The notes beneath the pieces were generated by a model, which did not search any database, was not told the origin of the DNA, and worked only from the letters and a program-made list of their open reading frames with translations. A program made the translations under genes and the position numbers. Of a DNA stretch of 6,529 nt, positions 1-5,757 are shown piece by piece (positions within the stretch are counted from its first letter, which is position 1; the number at the start of each line of letters is the position of its first letter). Origin of the DNA: Bacillota bacterium. Lineage in GTDB: Bacteria; Bacillota; Dethiobacteria; DTU022; JAAZDR01. The DNA lies in contig JAAZDR010000305.1 in the NCBI GenBank assembly GCA_012512705.1, positions 1-6,529 of the forward strand. The letters are read 5' to 3'.

Positions 1-179
1 CTATTTACGTAAACATAATTATCATCTCGTTTTTTGTCCACTTCAAAATGCGTTGTAAAACAGATTTCATCAAGAGAAAGCTCTAGAGCACGGGAGCAGT
101 ACTCGTAAACACTCACAGGTAACGCATCGTTCGAATAATCAGGGTGTACATGGTAATCAGTTTTTAAAATAGGATTCAT
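1..179 (-). CDS. PHP-domain phosphoesterase, histidinol-phosphatase-like (5' part only)
   Basis: Only the first 59 codons are present; the gene continues past the left window edge. The visible protein starts MNPILKTDYHVHPDYSND. The D8-Y-H10-V-H12 cluster is motif I of the PHP (polymerase and histidinol phosphatase) superfamily, whose histidines bind catalytic metals. A second segment, EICFTTHFE (residues 38-46), places H44 where the family has its next metal-binding histidine. The spacing and the EYC..AL.L.LDEI stretch resemble HisJ-type histidinol-phosphatases (COG1387), which remove phosphate from L-histidinol phosphate. Many paralogues of this class have other or unknown phosphoester substrates, so the histidine role is only a possibility. 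The ATG start is supported by a GGTGAGGAAG ribosome binding site at 184-193. In B. subtilis the place after ylzJ is held by spoIIIE, so this neighbour is different. Family assignment is firm, substrate is not. Confidence 0.8.
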   Translation of the reverse strand, partial: MNPILKTDYHVHPDYSNDALPVSVYEYCSRALELSLDEICFTTHFEVDKKRDDNYVYVN

Positions 180-208
180 AGCTCTTCCTCACCTTTTCTG
201 TATTTTAA

Positions 209-239
209 AAGGCTATTAGCTGTTCATACCAATAGCCTT
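209..239 (-). terminator. Hairpin after ylzJ, probable weak terminator
   Basis: A perfect 9-bp inverted repeat, AAGGCTATT (209-217) and AATAGCCTT (231-239), encloses a 13-nt loop and starts 9 nt after the ylzJ stop codon. On the minus strand the stem is followed by only four T residues and then AAAATA. It is therefore a plausible end of the RNase J-tepA-ylzJ transcript but may be leaky, letting some transcription enter the PHP gene 30 nt further on. No T tract exists on the plus side. Confidence 0.5.
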
Positions 240-248
240 AAAAAAGTT

Positions 249-476
249 TTAGTTCCAATCTTTTGGATACAATTCGATGATATTTCCGGGTTGAAACCGG
301 GGATTAAGATAGTCCATAAGGTCGCTGCTGACCAGTTGGACAATAGTTCCAGTTGTGGGGGTAATGGGTTCGACAACTATATGCCCTCGTGCAAACGGTA
401 TTTCAACGTATTCTGGAGAGAAGTCATCTATTCCTTCTAAAATTAACTCCAAGGGTAGAGCGGCGTAATGTATCAA
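249..476 (-). CDS. ylzJ: YlzJ-like conserved small protein
   Basis: This 75-residue protein resembles the YlzJ family of spore-forming Firmicutes: a [15 protein letters not shown] opening, a central [25 protein letters not shown] block, and a PGNIIEL segment near the end. It has no signal peptide, membrane segment or catalytic motif, and the molecular function of the family is unknown to me. The start codon is TTG (476-474) and shares four bases (TTGA) with the tepA stop, so translation is probably coupled to tepA. GGGAGG at 485-490, eight bases upstream, supports this start. The position right after the ClpP-like gene tepA is the same as in B. subtilis, which suggests a linked role, though that is inference. 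Length is typical. The family call is fairly sure from sequence resemblance and synteny together. Confidence 0.85.
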   Translation of the reverse strand: MIHYAALPLELILEGIDDFSPEYVEIPFARGHIVVEPITPTTGTIVQLVSSDLMDYLNPRFQPGNIIELYPKDWN

Positions 477-1213
477 TTAATCAGCCTCCCGCTACGCTTT
501 TGTTCGATCAGTTGCGTTAAAACAGTAACAGCGCGCCCGATTCCCCCTACCTCGCTAATCAAGCCGATATCGACAGCGTCTTTACCCACAAGCACAGTTC
601 CGATATCGCGGGCCAACTGACCTGTATTAAACATCAGTTCACGAAACTTTTCTTCACTGACGCGGGTATGTTTGGCAACAAACTGGGTAACCCGGTCCTG
701 CATCTTATCTAGGTATTCATAAGTCTGTGGAACGCCGATAACAAGTCCTGTAAGGCGGATTGGATGAATAGTCATCGTTGCTGTTTCAGAAATAAGTGAA
801 TAATCAGCAGCTACAGCCACAGGCACACCGATCGAGTGGCCACCACCAAGGACGAGGGATACTTTTGGTTTACTTAAACTATCAATCAGCTCCGCAATAG
901 CCAACCCAGCCTCGACATCGCCGCCAACGGTATTCAGGACAATTAAAAGGCCTTCAATCTTGGGATTTTGTTCAACAGCAACTAACTGCGGGATAATATG
1001 CTCGTATTTAGTGGTTTTATTTTGTGGCGGTAAAACTAGGTGTCCCTCTATTTGGCCAACAATAGATACCGTATGGATATTGCTCGAGTACTGGGGCAGG
1101 TTTGTTTGCCCCAACTGCTGGATATTCTGCTGGACGGTAGCTTGAGTCTGAGGTTCACTGGGACCTTTGGGACGTCGGGGTAAGGGGCGTGAACGGCGAT
1201 AAGTGAGATCCAC
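473..1213 (-). CDS. tepA: TepA/YmfB, ClpP-like serine protease
   Basis: This 246-residue cytoplasmic protein belongs to the ClpP/crotonase-fold peptidases of the TepA (YmfB) type. In B. subtilis TepA has been linked to protein translocation and to breakdown of small acid-soluble spore proteins during outgrowth. Residues 1-45 form a basic, proline- and glutamine-rich tail that looks disordered. The ClpP core runs from about 47 to 240. [14 protein letters not shown] (93-106) is the strand-turn of the fold, S127 in [11 protein letters not shown] is the likely nucleophile and H150 in TMTIHPIR the likely base. D203 in ARDIG is a candidate for the acid, less certain. [10 protein letters not shown] (210-219) matches the ClpP C-terminal signature. 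The GTG start follows AAAGGATGTGA (1220-1230), one mismatch from an extended Shine-Dalgarno sequence. The gene lies 59 bp after RNase J with no terminator between, so the two are probably cotranscribed. Confidence 0.9.
   Translation of the reverse strand: MDLTYRRSRPLPRRPKGPSEPQTQATVQQNIQQLGQTNLPQYSSNIHTVSIVGQIEGHLVLPPQNKTTKYEHIIPQLVAVEQNPKIEGLLIVLNTVGGDVEAGLAIAELIDSLSKPKVSLVLGGGHSIGVPVAVAADYSLISETATMTIHPIRLTGLVIGVPQTYEYLDKMQDRVTQFVAKHTRVSEEKFRELMFNTGQLARDIGTVLVGKDAVDIGLISEVGGIGRAVTVLTQLIEQKRSGRLIN
485..490 (-). promoter_or_regulatory. Ribosome binding site for ylzJ
   Basis: GGGAGG on the minus strand lies inside the end of tepA, eight bases before the TTG codon at 476-474. No ATG is available in the frame near this point, so this site is what decides the unusual TTG start and shows that ylzJ has its own translation signal in addition to coupling with tepA. 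Confidence 0.75.
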
Positions 1214-1219
1214 TATTTT

Positions 1220-1230
1220 TCACATCCTTT
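1220..1230 (-). promoter_or_regulatory. Ribosome binding site for tepA
   Basis: AAAGGATGTGA on the minus strand differs by one base from the extended anti-16S match AAAGGAGGTGA and lies six bases before the GTG codon at 1213-1211. The ATG inside this element is followed at once by TGA, so it cannot be the start. This fixes GTG as the tepA start. Confidence 0.7.
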
Positions 1231-1272
1231 TAAAATCTAGCGCATCTATATTCTTACCTTACCCCGCAAGCA

Positions 1273-2982
1273 TTATACTTCCATGATAATTGGTAATATC
1301 ATCGGACGTCGTCCGGTTTTTTCCCAGAAAAAACGTCCCATACTTTCCCGGATACTACTTTTTACAGCGCTCCATTCATTCATTTTATCTGTAGCCAGTT
1401 TGTCCAGGGCTTGGTTTATATTATCCCGCGCCTGAAGAAGGAGCTCTTCCGATTCGCGTACATAGACAAATCCACGCGTTATGATATCCGGGCCAGAGAC
1501 AATTTCATTTTTGTCTTTGGATATACTGAGGACAACAATAACGATGCCATCTTCAGATAGAACTTTACGATCCCGCAAAACAATATTACCTACATCTCCG
1601 ACACCAAAACCATCAACTAAAACTTGTCCAGCTGTAACTCTCCCTGCTATTCGGCCTCCCTTGGCGTTGAATTCCAGGACTGAACCGATTTCTGCAATCA
1701 ATATATTATCTTTAGGTATTCCGACTTTCTCCGCAAGCTGTGCATGGTGGATCATGTGTCGATACTCACCATGAACAGGAATTAAATAACGCGGGCGAAG
1801 TAAGTTTAGCATCATTTTTAGCTCTTCCTGGCTGCCATGTCCAGAGACATGAATACCAGAAACCGATTCGTAAATTACCCTTGCCCCTAGTCTAAAAAGA
1901 TTATCTATTGTCCGCGACACCAGTTTTTCATTGCCTGGGATTGGTTTAGCAGAGATAACAACAGTATCTCCCGGCCTTATCTCTACTTTGCGGTGGTCGG
2001 CAAGTGATATCCTGGTCAAGGCAGACATCGGTTCCCCCTGACTTCCTGTAGTTAGAACAACACATTCTGAACAAGGAAGTTTATCTATCTCCCCTACATC
2101 GATAAAACTACCTTCAGCTATGTGGAGATATCCAAGTTCCCTAGCTATTTCCACAACGTTAACCATGCTGCGGCCAATTACAGCAACTTTACGTTCAAAG
2201 CGCACTGCTGCATCAAAAACCTGCTGAATACGGTGGATATTGGAGGCAAAAGTTGCAATAATAATTCGTCCTTCTGTTGTGCGAAAAATTTCGTTGATTG
2301 TTTCACCAACTTCTTTTTCCGATAAAGTATAGCCAGGACGCTCGGCGTTGGTGCTGTCCGAAAGTAAAGCTAATACTCCTTTTTGAGCAAGCTTAGCAAT
2401 TTGGTGGAAATCAGTATAGATGCCATTTACATGAGTCTGATCAAATTTAAAATCGCTAGTATATACTATTAGTCCGGCAGGAGTTTCAACTGCTACCCCT
2501 ATGGAGTCAGGGATATTGTGATTTGTCCTAAAAAATTGTAGTTTAAAACTAGCGATTTCAATTGCTTTGCTGGGGTTAATTTCAATAAGAGTAGAACTCT
2601 TTAAGAGATTATACTCTTTTAACTTGACTTTCACGATGCCGAGAGTTAACTTTGTCCCATATATGGGAACATTAATTTTATCAAGGATATATGGTAAAGC
2701 TCCGATATGATCTTCATGCCCGTGAGTTAAAATAATAGCTTTTATCTTTTCCTTACTCTCCAGGAGGTAGGAGATATCAGGTATAACTACATCCACACCG
2801 AGCATTTCGTCGTCAGGAAATTTTATTCCCGCGTCAAGTATAAGGATATCGTCTTCATACCTGACAACGAACATATTCTTCCCGATCTCTCCTACACCGC
2901 CAAGGGGAATAACCTGTACTTTGTTGCTTTTGGCATTGTTTCTGTGGTTGATCCTGTCATCGGGCGGTTTGATTTTTGCCAC
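1273..2982 (-). CDS. rnj: Ribonuclease J (metallo-beta-lactamase/beta-CASP RNase)
   Basis: RNase J is a cytoplasmic 5'-3' exo- and endoribonuclease for mRNA turnover and rRNA maturation. Residue numbers here count from the longer GTG reading at 2997. The metallo-beta-lactamase core contains THGHEDHIGALPY (91-103; H92, H94, D96, H97 bind zinc), NHNIPDS (H160) and YTSDF (D182). The beta-CASP domain follows with LSDSTNAERPG (212-222), GRSM (275-278), TTGSQGEP (316-323), SGIHVSGHGSQEE (H383, H387) and the last metal motif PVHGEY (H409). The C-terminal third matches the RNase J dimerisation region. All catalytic residues are present, so it should be active. In B. subtilis the gene at this locus is rnjB (J2), but I cannot tell J1 from J2 here. 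The longer GTG start overlaps the ribosome binding site; GTG at 2982 (569 residues) is preferred. It has its own promoter and leads the rnj-tepA-ylzJ unit. Confidence 0.93.
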   Translation of the reverse strand: MAKIKPPDDRINHRNNAKSNKVQVIPLGGVGEIGKNMFVVRYEDDILILDAGIKFPDDEMLGVDVVIPDISYLLESKEKIKAIILTHGHEDHIGALPYILDKINVPIYGTKLTLGIVKVKLKEYNLLKSSTLIEINPSKAIEIASFKLQFFRTNHNIPDSIGVAVETPAGLIVYTSDFKFDQTHVNGIYTDFHQIAKLAQKGVLALLSDSTNAERPGYTLSEKEVGETINEIFRTTEGRIIIATFASNIHRIQQVFDAAVRFERKVAVIGRSMVNVVEIARELGYLHIAEGSFIDVGEIDKLPCSECVVLTTGSQGEPMSALTRISLADHRKVEIRPGDTVVISAKPIPGNEKLVSRTIDNLFRLGARVIYESVSGIHVSGHGSQEELKMMLNLLRPRYLIPVHGEYRHMIHHAQLAEKVGIPKDNILIAEIGSVLEFNAKGGRIAGRVTAGQVLVDGFGVGDVGNIVLRDRKVLSEDGIVIVVLSISKDKNEIVSGPDIITRGFVYVRESEELLLQARDNINQALDKLATDKMNEWSAVKSSIRESMGRFFWEKTGRRPMILPIIMEV

Positions 2983-2996
2983 GTTAAACCGATTCA

Positions 2997-3002
2997 CCTC
3001 CT
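2997..3002 (-). promoter_or_regulatory. Ribosome binding site of the RNase J gene
   Basis: AGGAGG, extended to AGGAGGTGA, is the only strong Shine-Dalgarno sequence before the gene. Its last base is the first base of the GTG at 2997-2995, so that codon cannot be initiated from it. The next in-frame start is GTG at 2982-2980, 14 bases after AGGAGG (11 after the extended match). This spacing is long but usable. No other start codon occurs before the conserved PLGGVGEIG segment. Confidence 0.65.
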
Positions 3003-3039
3003 AATCATATAATATCACCGTTCATACCCAGTAAATTTA

Positions 3040-3068
3040 ATTATACTCTAATAAAGAAGGCAAAGCAA
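3040..3068 (-). promoter_or_regulatory. Housekeeping-type promoter for RNase J-tepA-ylzJ
   Basis: A perfect TATAAT -10 box (3045-3040 on the minus strand) is preceded, at exactly 17 bp, by TTGCTT (3068-3063), a weak -35 box sharing the TTG. Transcription would start near 3033, giving a leader of about 50 nt before the preferred GTG. It sits just after the dapA terminator, where a new promoter is needed, which strengthens the call. Confidence 0.6.
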
Positions 3069-3099
3069 GGCATCGAAAGAATGCCGCTTGTTTCGGCAT
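3069..3099. repeat. Overlapping inverted repeats upstream of the RNase J promoter
   Basis: Three copies of the same 5-6 bp element alternate here: GGCAT (3069-3073), ATGCCG (3081-3086) and CGGCAT (3094-3099). The middle copy can pair with either flank across 7-nt spacers, so two hairpins exclude each other. The block lies between the dapA terminator and the -35 box of the next gene. It could be a protein binding site or chance; no known operator is recognised. Confidence 0.35.
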
Positions 3100-3101
3100 A
3101 T

Positions 3102-3132
3102 AAAAAACTGCCTTTATTACTAAAGGCAGTTT
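3102..3132 (-). terminator. Intrinsic terminator after dapA
   Basis: AAACTGCCTTTA (minus strand, 3132-3121) pairs perfectly over 12 bp with TAAAGGCAGTTT (3116-3105) around a 4-nt GTAA loop. The run of six T residues ends at 3102. It lies 13 bp after the dapA stop codon. The stem, tight loop and T tract make it the clearest terminator in the window, so most dapA transcripts should end here. Confidence 0.92.
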
Positions 3133-3145
3133 AACTTAAAAATAT

Positions 3146-4039
3146 TTATAATTTAACTTCATCAAGTTCTTCTAGCACACGCACGAGTTTTTCTTTTTGT
3201 TCTGCATTTAAAGGCGAAAGCGGTAGCCGTGGATTGCCCACATTGAAACCTTTTAAATTCAAGGCTTCTTTGATTGGGATCGGATTGGAGGATATAAAGA
3301 TTCCTTTAAACAAAGGGAATAGCTGCTGGTGTATCCGGCAGGCAAGCTGCACATCCCCGTTAAAATAGGCATTTATCATTTTTTTGATTTCTTTTCCAGC
3401 AATTTGCGAAGCAACGCTAACAACACCGACCCCACCAACACTTAATATCGGAAGGGTCATTGGATCGGCACCGCTATAAAGTGCAAAACCTGGGGGTGCC
3501 TTCCGACAGATATCTGTAATCTGCTCAATGCTGCCACTTGCTTCTTTTACTGCAACTATGTTATCTATTTCTGCTAGGCGCAGGGTTGTCTCCGCACTCA
3601 TATTCGTGCCTGTTCTTCCTGGTACATTATAGAGCATAACCGGTAAGCTTGTCGCTGAAGCAATTTCTTTAAAGTGCAGGTAGAGGCTCTGCTGTGGTGG
3701 TTTGTTATAATACGGCGTAACGAGCATAATGCCATCTACACCGATTTTCTCCGCTTCTATGGTTAATTTAACAGACTCCTTAGTGGAATAGCTGCCAGTG
3801 CCGGCAATCACCGCTCCTCTCCCTTTTACCGCTGCGACAACAGTTTTGAAAAGTTCGCACTTTTCTTCAAAAGTTAAGGTTGGTGATTCTCCGGTGGTTC
3901 CGGCAACAACAATGCCATCTGATCCGTTTTCAAGCAGGTATGTAGCCAGCTTTGCTGCTTGATCATAATTAACTTCCAGCTTATCATTTAAAGGCGTCAC
4001 CATAGCAGTTAACAAAGGCCCAAAATTATTTTCCACCAA
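3146..4039 (-). CDS. dapA: 4-hydroxy-tetrahydrodipicolinate synthase DapA
   Basis: DapA condenses pyruvate with L-aspartate semialdehyde to HTPA, the first committed step of diaminopimelate/lysine synthesis and the substrate source for dipicolinate. The 297-residue TIM-barrel protein has the usual length. Family residues are all present: T48-T49 in VAGTTGE, Y110-Y111 in VTPYYNKP, Y137 and R142 in LYNVPGRTG, and the Schiff-base lysine K165 in AVKEASG. The start is TTG at 4039-4037 or the next codon GTG at 4036-4034. Both lie behind GGAGGTG, with 6 or 9 bases after GGAGG, and differ by one residue. The gene has its own strong promoter and a terminator, so it is probably a single-gene transcript. 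In B. subtilis asd and dapG come just before it; here they are missing. The enzyme call is secure. Confidence 0.97.
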   Translation of the reverse strand: MVENNFGPLLTAMVTPLNDKLEVNYDQAAKLATYLLENGSDGIVVAGTTGESPTLTFEEKCELFKTVVAAVKGRGAVIAGTGSYSTKESVKLTIEAEKIGVDGIMLVTPYYNKPPQQSLYLHFKEIASATSLPVMLYNVPGRTGTNMSAETTLRLAEIDNIVAVKEASGSIEQITDICRKAPPGFALYSGADPMTLPILSVGGVGVVSVASQIAGKEIKKMINAYFNGDVQLACRIHQQLFPLFKGIFISSNPIPIKEALNLKGFNVGNPRLPLSPLNAEQKEKLVRVLEELDEVKL

Positions 4040-4075
4040 ACTGCACCTCCAGTAATTGAGTTTACAATTAAGGCA

Positions 4076-4104
4076 ATTATATCAGAGGGCCCATTTTTTT
4101 TCAA
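4076..4104 (-). promoter_or_regulatory. Strong housekeeping promoter for dapA
   Basis: TTGAAA (4104-4099; five of six bases of the -35 consensus) and TATAAT (4081-4076) are separated by exactly 17 bp, and the -10 is preceded by TG one base away (TGATATAAT, an extended -10). The -35 box lies only 3 bp after the dpaB stop codon. Transcription would start near 4069, leaving a leader of about 30 nt. That is too short for a lysine riboswitch. A GGGCCC palindrome lies in the spacer. Confidence 0.82.
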
Positions 4105-4107
4105 TGA

Positions 4108-4707
4108 TTAGGGTTTAACATCTTCGTTAGAAGCTAAAATAGGTTGATATTGCTTCCCTTCCAGTGCACAGATGATTGTTGGTATAAGCAGTTCCAGCCG
4201 GGATACCAAAGAGTTAGGTTTTTGGCAAGGATTATCCTGCCGGAAAGGAACAAGATAGATATGCTTCGTATTTAGTAATATGCCGATGTTTTTCGCATTC
4301 AAGCCTAGGCCGTCATTAGTCGAAATCGCAAGTACAAGAGGTTGAAGGTTGCGCAAATGGGCTTTAGCGGCCATTAATACTGGTGAATCAATGATACCGT
4401 TTGCTAATTTAGCCAGTGTATTTCCAGTGCAGGGGACAATGACTAGGCAGTCAAACAGCTGTTGGGGACCGATCGGCTCAGCGAGAACGATTGAGTTGAT
4501 CAGCTCTTTTCCGCTAATCTCCTGCAGACGCTTTTTCCAGTATTCAGCTTCCCCAAAACGGGTATCAGTTCGATCTATCGGCTCAGATATGATCGGGGTA
4601 ATCTCCGCACCTAAAGCTTTAATTTTTTCTATTTCCCGCAAAGCTTCCTCCAAAGTACAGTGCGAACCTGTTAACGCAATGCCCACTTTCTTCCCCTTTA
4701 GTTCCAT
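4108..4707 (-). CDS. dpaB: Dipicolinate synthase subunit B (SpoVFB/DpaB)
   Basis: DpaB is the flavoprotein-like subunit of dipicolinate synthase, which with DpaA oxidises HTPA to dipicolinic acid in the mother cell during late sporulation; the product fills the spore core with calcium. The 199-residue protein has the typical length. KVGIALTGSHCTLEEAL (7-23) and VPCTGNTLAKLANGI (91-105) are the phosphate-binding parts of the flavodoxin-like (flavoprotein/PPC decarboxylase-type) fold and are characteristic of SpoVFB, as are LAISTNDGLGLNAKNIG (126-142) and VPFRQDNP (153-160). ATG at 4707-4705 follows the dpaA stop with no gap (TAAATG), and GGGGAG lies 9 bases upstream within the dpaA end. The pair is therefore cotranscribed and probably translationally coupled. 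No terminator follows; the dapA promoter begins at once. Confidence is high from motifs and partner. Confidence 0.95.
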   Translation of the reverse strand: MELKGKKVGIALTGSHCTLEEALREIEKIKALGAEITPIISEPIDRTDTRFGEAEYWKKRLQEISGKELINSIVLAEPIGPQQLFDCLVIVPCTGNTLAKLANGIIDSPVLMAAKAHLRNLQPLVLAISTNDGLGLNAKNIGILLNTKHIYLVPFRQDNPCQKPNSLVSRLELLIPTIICALEGKQYQPILASNEDVKP

Positions 4708-5619
4708 TTACTTGTTCTCCCCTCCTTTAAGTTTGTTGATGATCAGTGACGGGTAAACATCACCCAGGATTCGGCCTGCAGATTTAGGTGCTATCTTACC
4801 AGGGATGCCTGGCAGCCTTTTCCCTTTAAGGCCGAGCTGCTGCGCGGCTAAAAAATCAATTCCTCCTGGGAACGAAGCCAGATCAATGAGCAGACAATTC
4901 TTTTTGGCCTTAGCTAGCAAATCGGCAGTTAAAACCACTGACGGAACAGTATTAAAAATGTAGTCCGCTTTATGAATCTCTTTCAACAGTGCGTTGAGTG
5001 GAAAGCTATTTGTTCCATAAGCTTTCGCCGCGGCCTGTGATTTAGAACTCCTTGTAAAAACACTGACTCTCGCACTTAACCCCTGCAGGGAACGAGCGAG
5101 AACAGAGCCGCAGCGACCGAACCCGAGCACAAAAGATTCACTGCCGTGAATAGTGATATCCGAGTTGCAGATCGCATAAGCAATCGCTCCTTCAGCAGTG
5201 GGAACGGCATTTAAAAAGGCGATCTGGTCTAAATCCCCAGTTTCTATAATTTGCACTTTTCCGCTAAGCTTTTTTTTGAAAACAGGTGCCACTGTTCCTG
5301 AAAAAAGCAATTTAACATTAGTAAAAGTATTAATGAGCTGCTCATCAATTACTAATTTTTGTAAGGCATAAGGAGCTGATATCTCTCCTGCTGCATTAAT
5401 CCCGGAAAGCGGAGTGATCAATACATCGCAACGGGAGAGGGCTTTATGGAGTTTTTTTTCGCTGATAATGGATTGTCCTATACCATCATCTGTCGACCGA
5501 TATTTTTCAAAACCAAACAGTTTGACTGTAGCTCCCAGCTTTTCTAAAATTTTTGACAACTCTATTTCTCGTTTATCTCCCCCTAAAATTAATACCGTTA
5601 TTCCTTCTAGTGCAAGCAC
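4708..5619 (-). CDS. dpaA: Dipicolinate synthase subunit A (SpoVFA/DpaA)
   Basis: DpaA is the NAD(P)-binding subunit of dipicolinate synthase. The 303-residue protein has the family length. An N-terminal Rossmann-like domain carries ILGGDKREIEL (11-21), a SpoVFA signature. The middle has LNAVPTAEGAI (136-146). The dinucleotide-binding glycine motif is VLGFGRCGSVLAR (164-176), followed by FNTVPS (222-227), IDLASFPGG (245-253) and LPGIPGKIAPKSAG (269-282), all typical of this subunit. The GTG start (5619-5617) follows an AAAAGGGGGGGA purine-rich site with suitable spacing. A terminator for the upstream gene and a sigma-K-like promoter lie in the 138-bp region before it, so dpaA starts the dpaAB unit. 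The product is cytoplasmic, acting in the mother cell. The stop codon abuts the dpaB start. No odd residues or breaks are seen. Confidence 0.96.
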   Translation of the reverse strand: MLALEGITVLILGGDKREIELSKILEKLGATVKLFGFEKYRSTDDGIGQSIISEKKLHKALSRCDVLITPLSGINAAGEISAPYALQKLVIDEQLINTFTNVKLLFSGTVAPVFKKKLSGKVQIIETGDLDQIAFLNAVPTAEGAIAYAICNSDITIHGSESFVLGFGRCGSVLARSLQGLSARVSVFTRSSKSQAAAKAYGTNSFPLNALLKEIHKADYIFNTVPSVVLTADLLAKAKKNCLLIDLASFPGGIDFLAAQQLGLKGKRLPGIPGKIAPKSAGRILGDVYPSLIINKLKGGENK

Positions 5620-5649
5620 GATTATCCCCCCCTTTTCTGCGTGTTAATA

Positions 5650-5678
5650 CAATATATGAACTTTTTGAATGGATTGTG
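5650..5678 (-). promoter_or_regulatory. Sigma-K-like promoter for dpaAB
   Basis: On the minus strand CACA (5678-5675) fits the mACm -35 element of sigma-K and, after a 16-bp spacer, CATATATTG (5658-5650) fits CATAnnnTA with one mismatch at the last base. The spoVF operon of B. subtilis is sigma-K controlled, so the match is in the expected place. Sigma-E has a similar -10 (CATATATT differs from CATACAnT at one base), so sigma-E cannot be ruled out. Transcription would start near 5643, about 24 nt before dpaA. Confidence 0.6.
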
Positions 5679-5694
5679 CGGAAAGAGATACAAG

Positions 5695-5729
5695 AAAAAA
5701 CCGAGCCCCTGTTGAGGTTGCTCGGTTTT
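5695..5729 (-). terminator. Intrinsic terminator after the glycine-zipper stress protein gene
   Basis: AAAACCGAGC (minus strand, 5729-5720) pairs perfectly over 10 bp with GCTCGGTTTT (5706-5697); the T run continues to six residues at 5695. Inside the 13-nt loop CCTC and GGGG can extend the structure. It lies 28 bp after the stop codon and separates this gene from the dpaAB promoter. Four T residues on the plus side would give only weak activity in that direction. Confidence 0.88.
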
Positions 5730-5757
5730 GTTAAAAGCTTTTTTCAGTTTTATCTTC

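Noticed and set aside
960..1145. Plus-strand open frame opposite tepA
   Set aside because: It is opposite a well-supported gene, has no ribosome binding site or recognisable family, and is rich in cysteine and tryptophan as expected of antisense reading.
1272..1277. TATAAT on the minus strand at the end of the RNase J gene as a tepA promoter
   Set aside because: The hexamer 17 bp upstream (GATATT) is not a -35 box and the TATAA arises from the last sense codon and stop codon, so it is probably chance.
3008..3025. Small ATG frame in the RNase J leader (six codons, MNGDII)
   Set aside because: It is out of frame with the gene and has no ribosome binding site of its own.
4053..4070. TAATTG/CAATTA inverted repeat in the dapA leader
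   Set aside because: A 6-bp A/T-rich stem is too weak to be a terminator or a convincing operator and may arise by chance.
4040..4107. Lysine riboswitch before dapA
   Set aside because: The predicted leader is about 30 nt and the whole gap is 68 nt, too short for the lysine aptamer, and no expression platform is seen.
4349..4756. Plus-strand open frame opposite dpaB and the dpaA end
   Set aside because: It lies over motif-supported dpaB on the other strand and shows no domain or translation signal.
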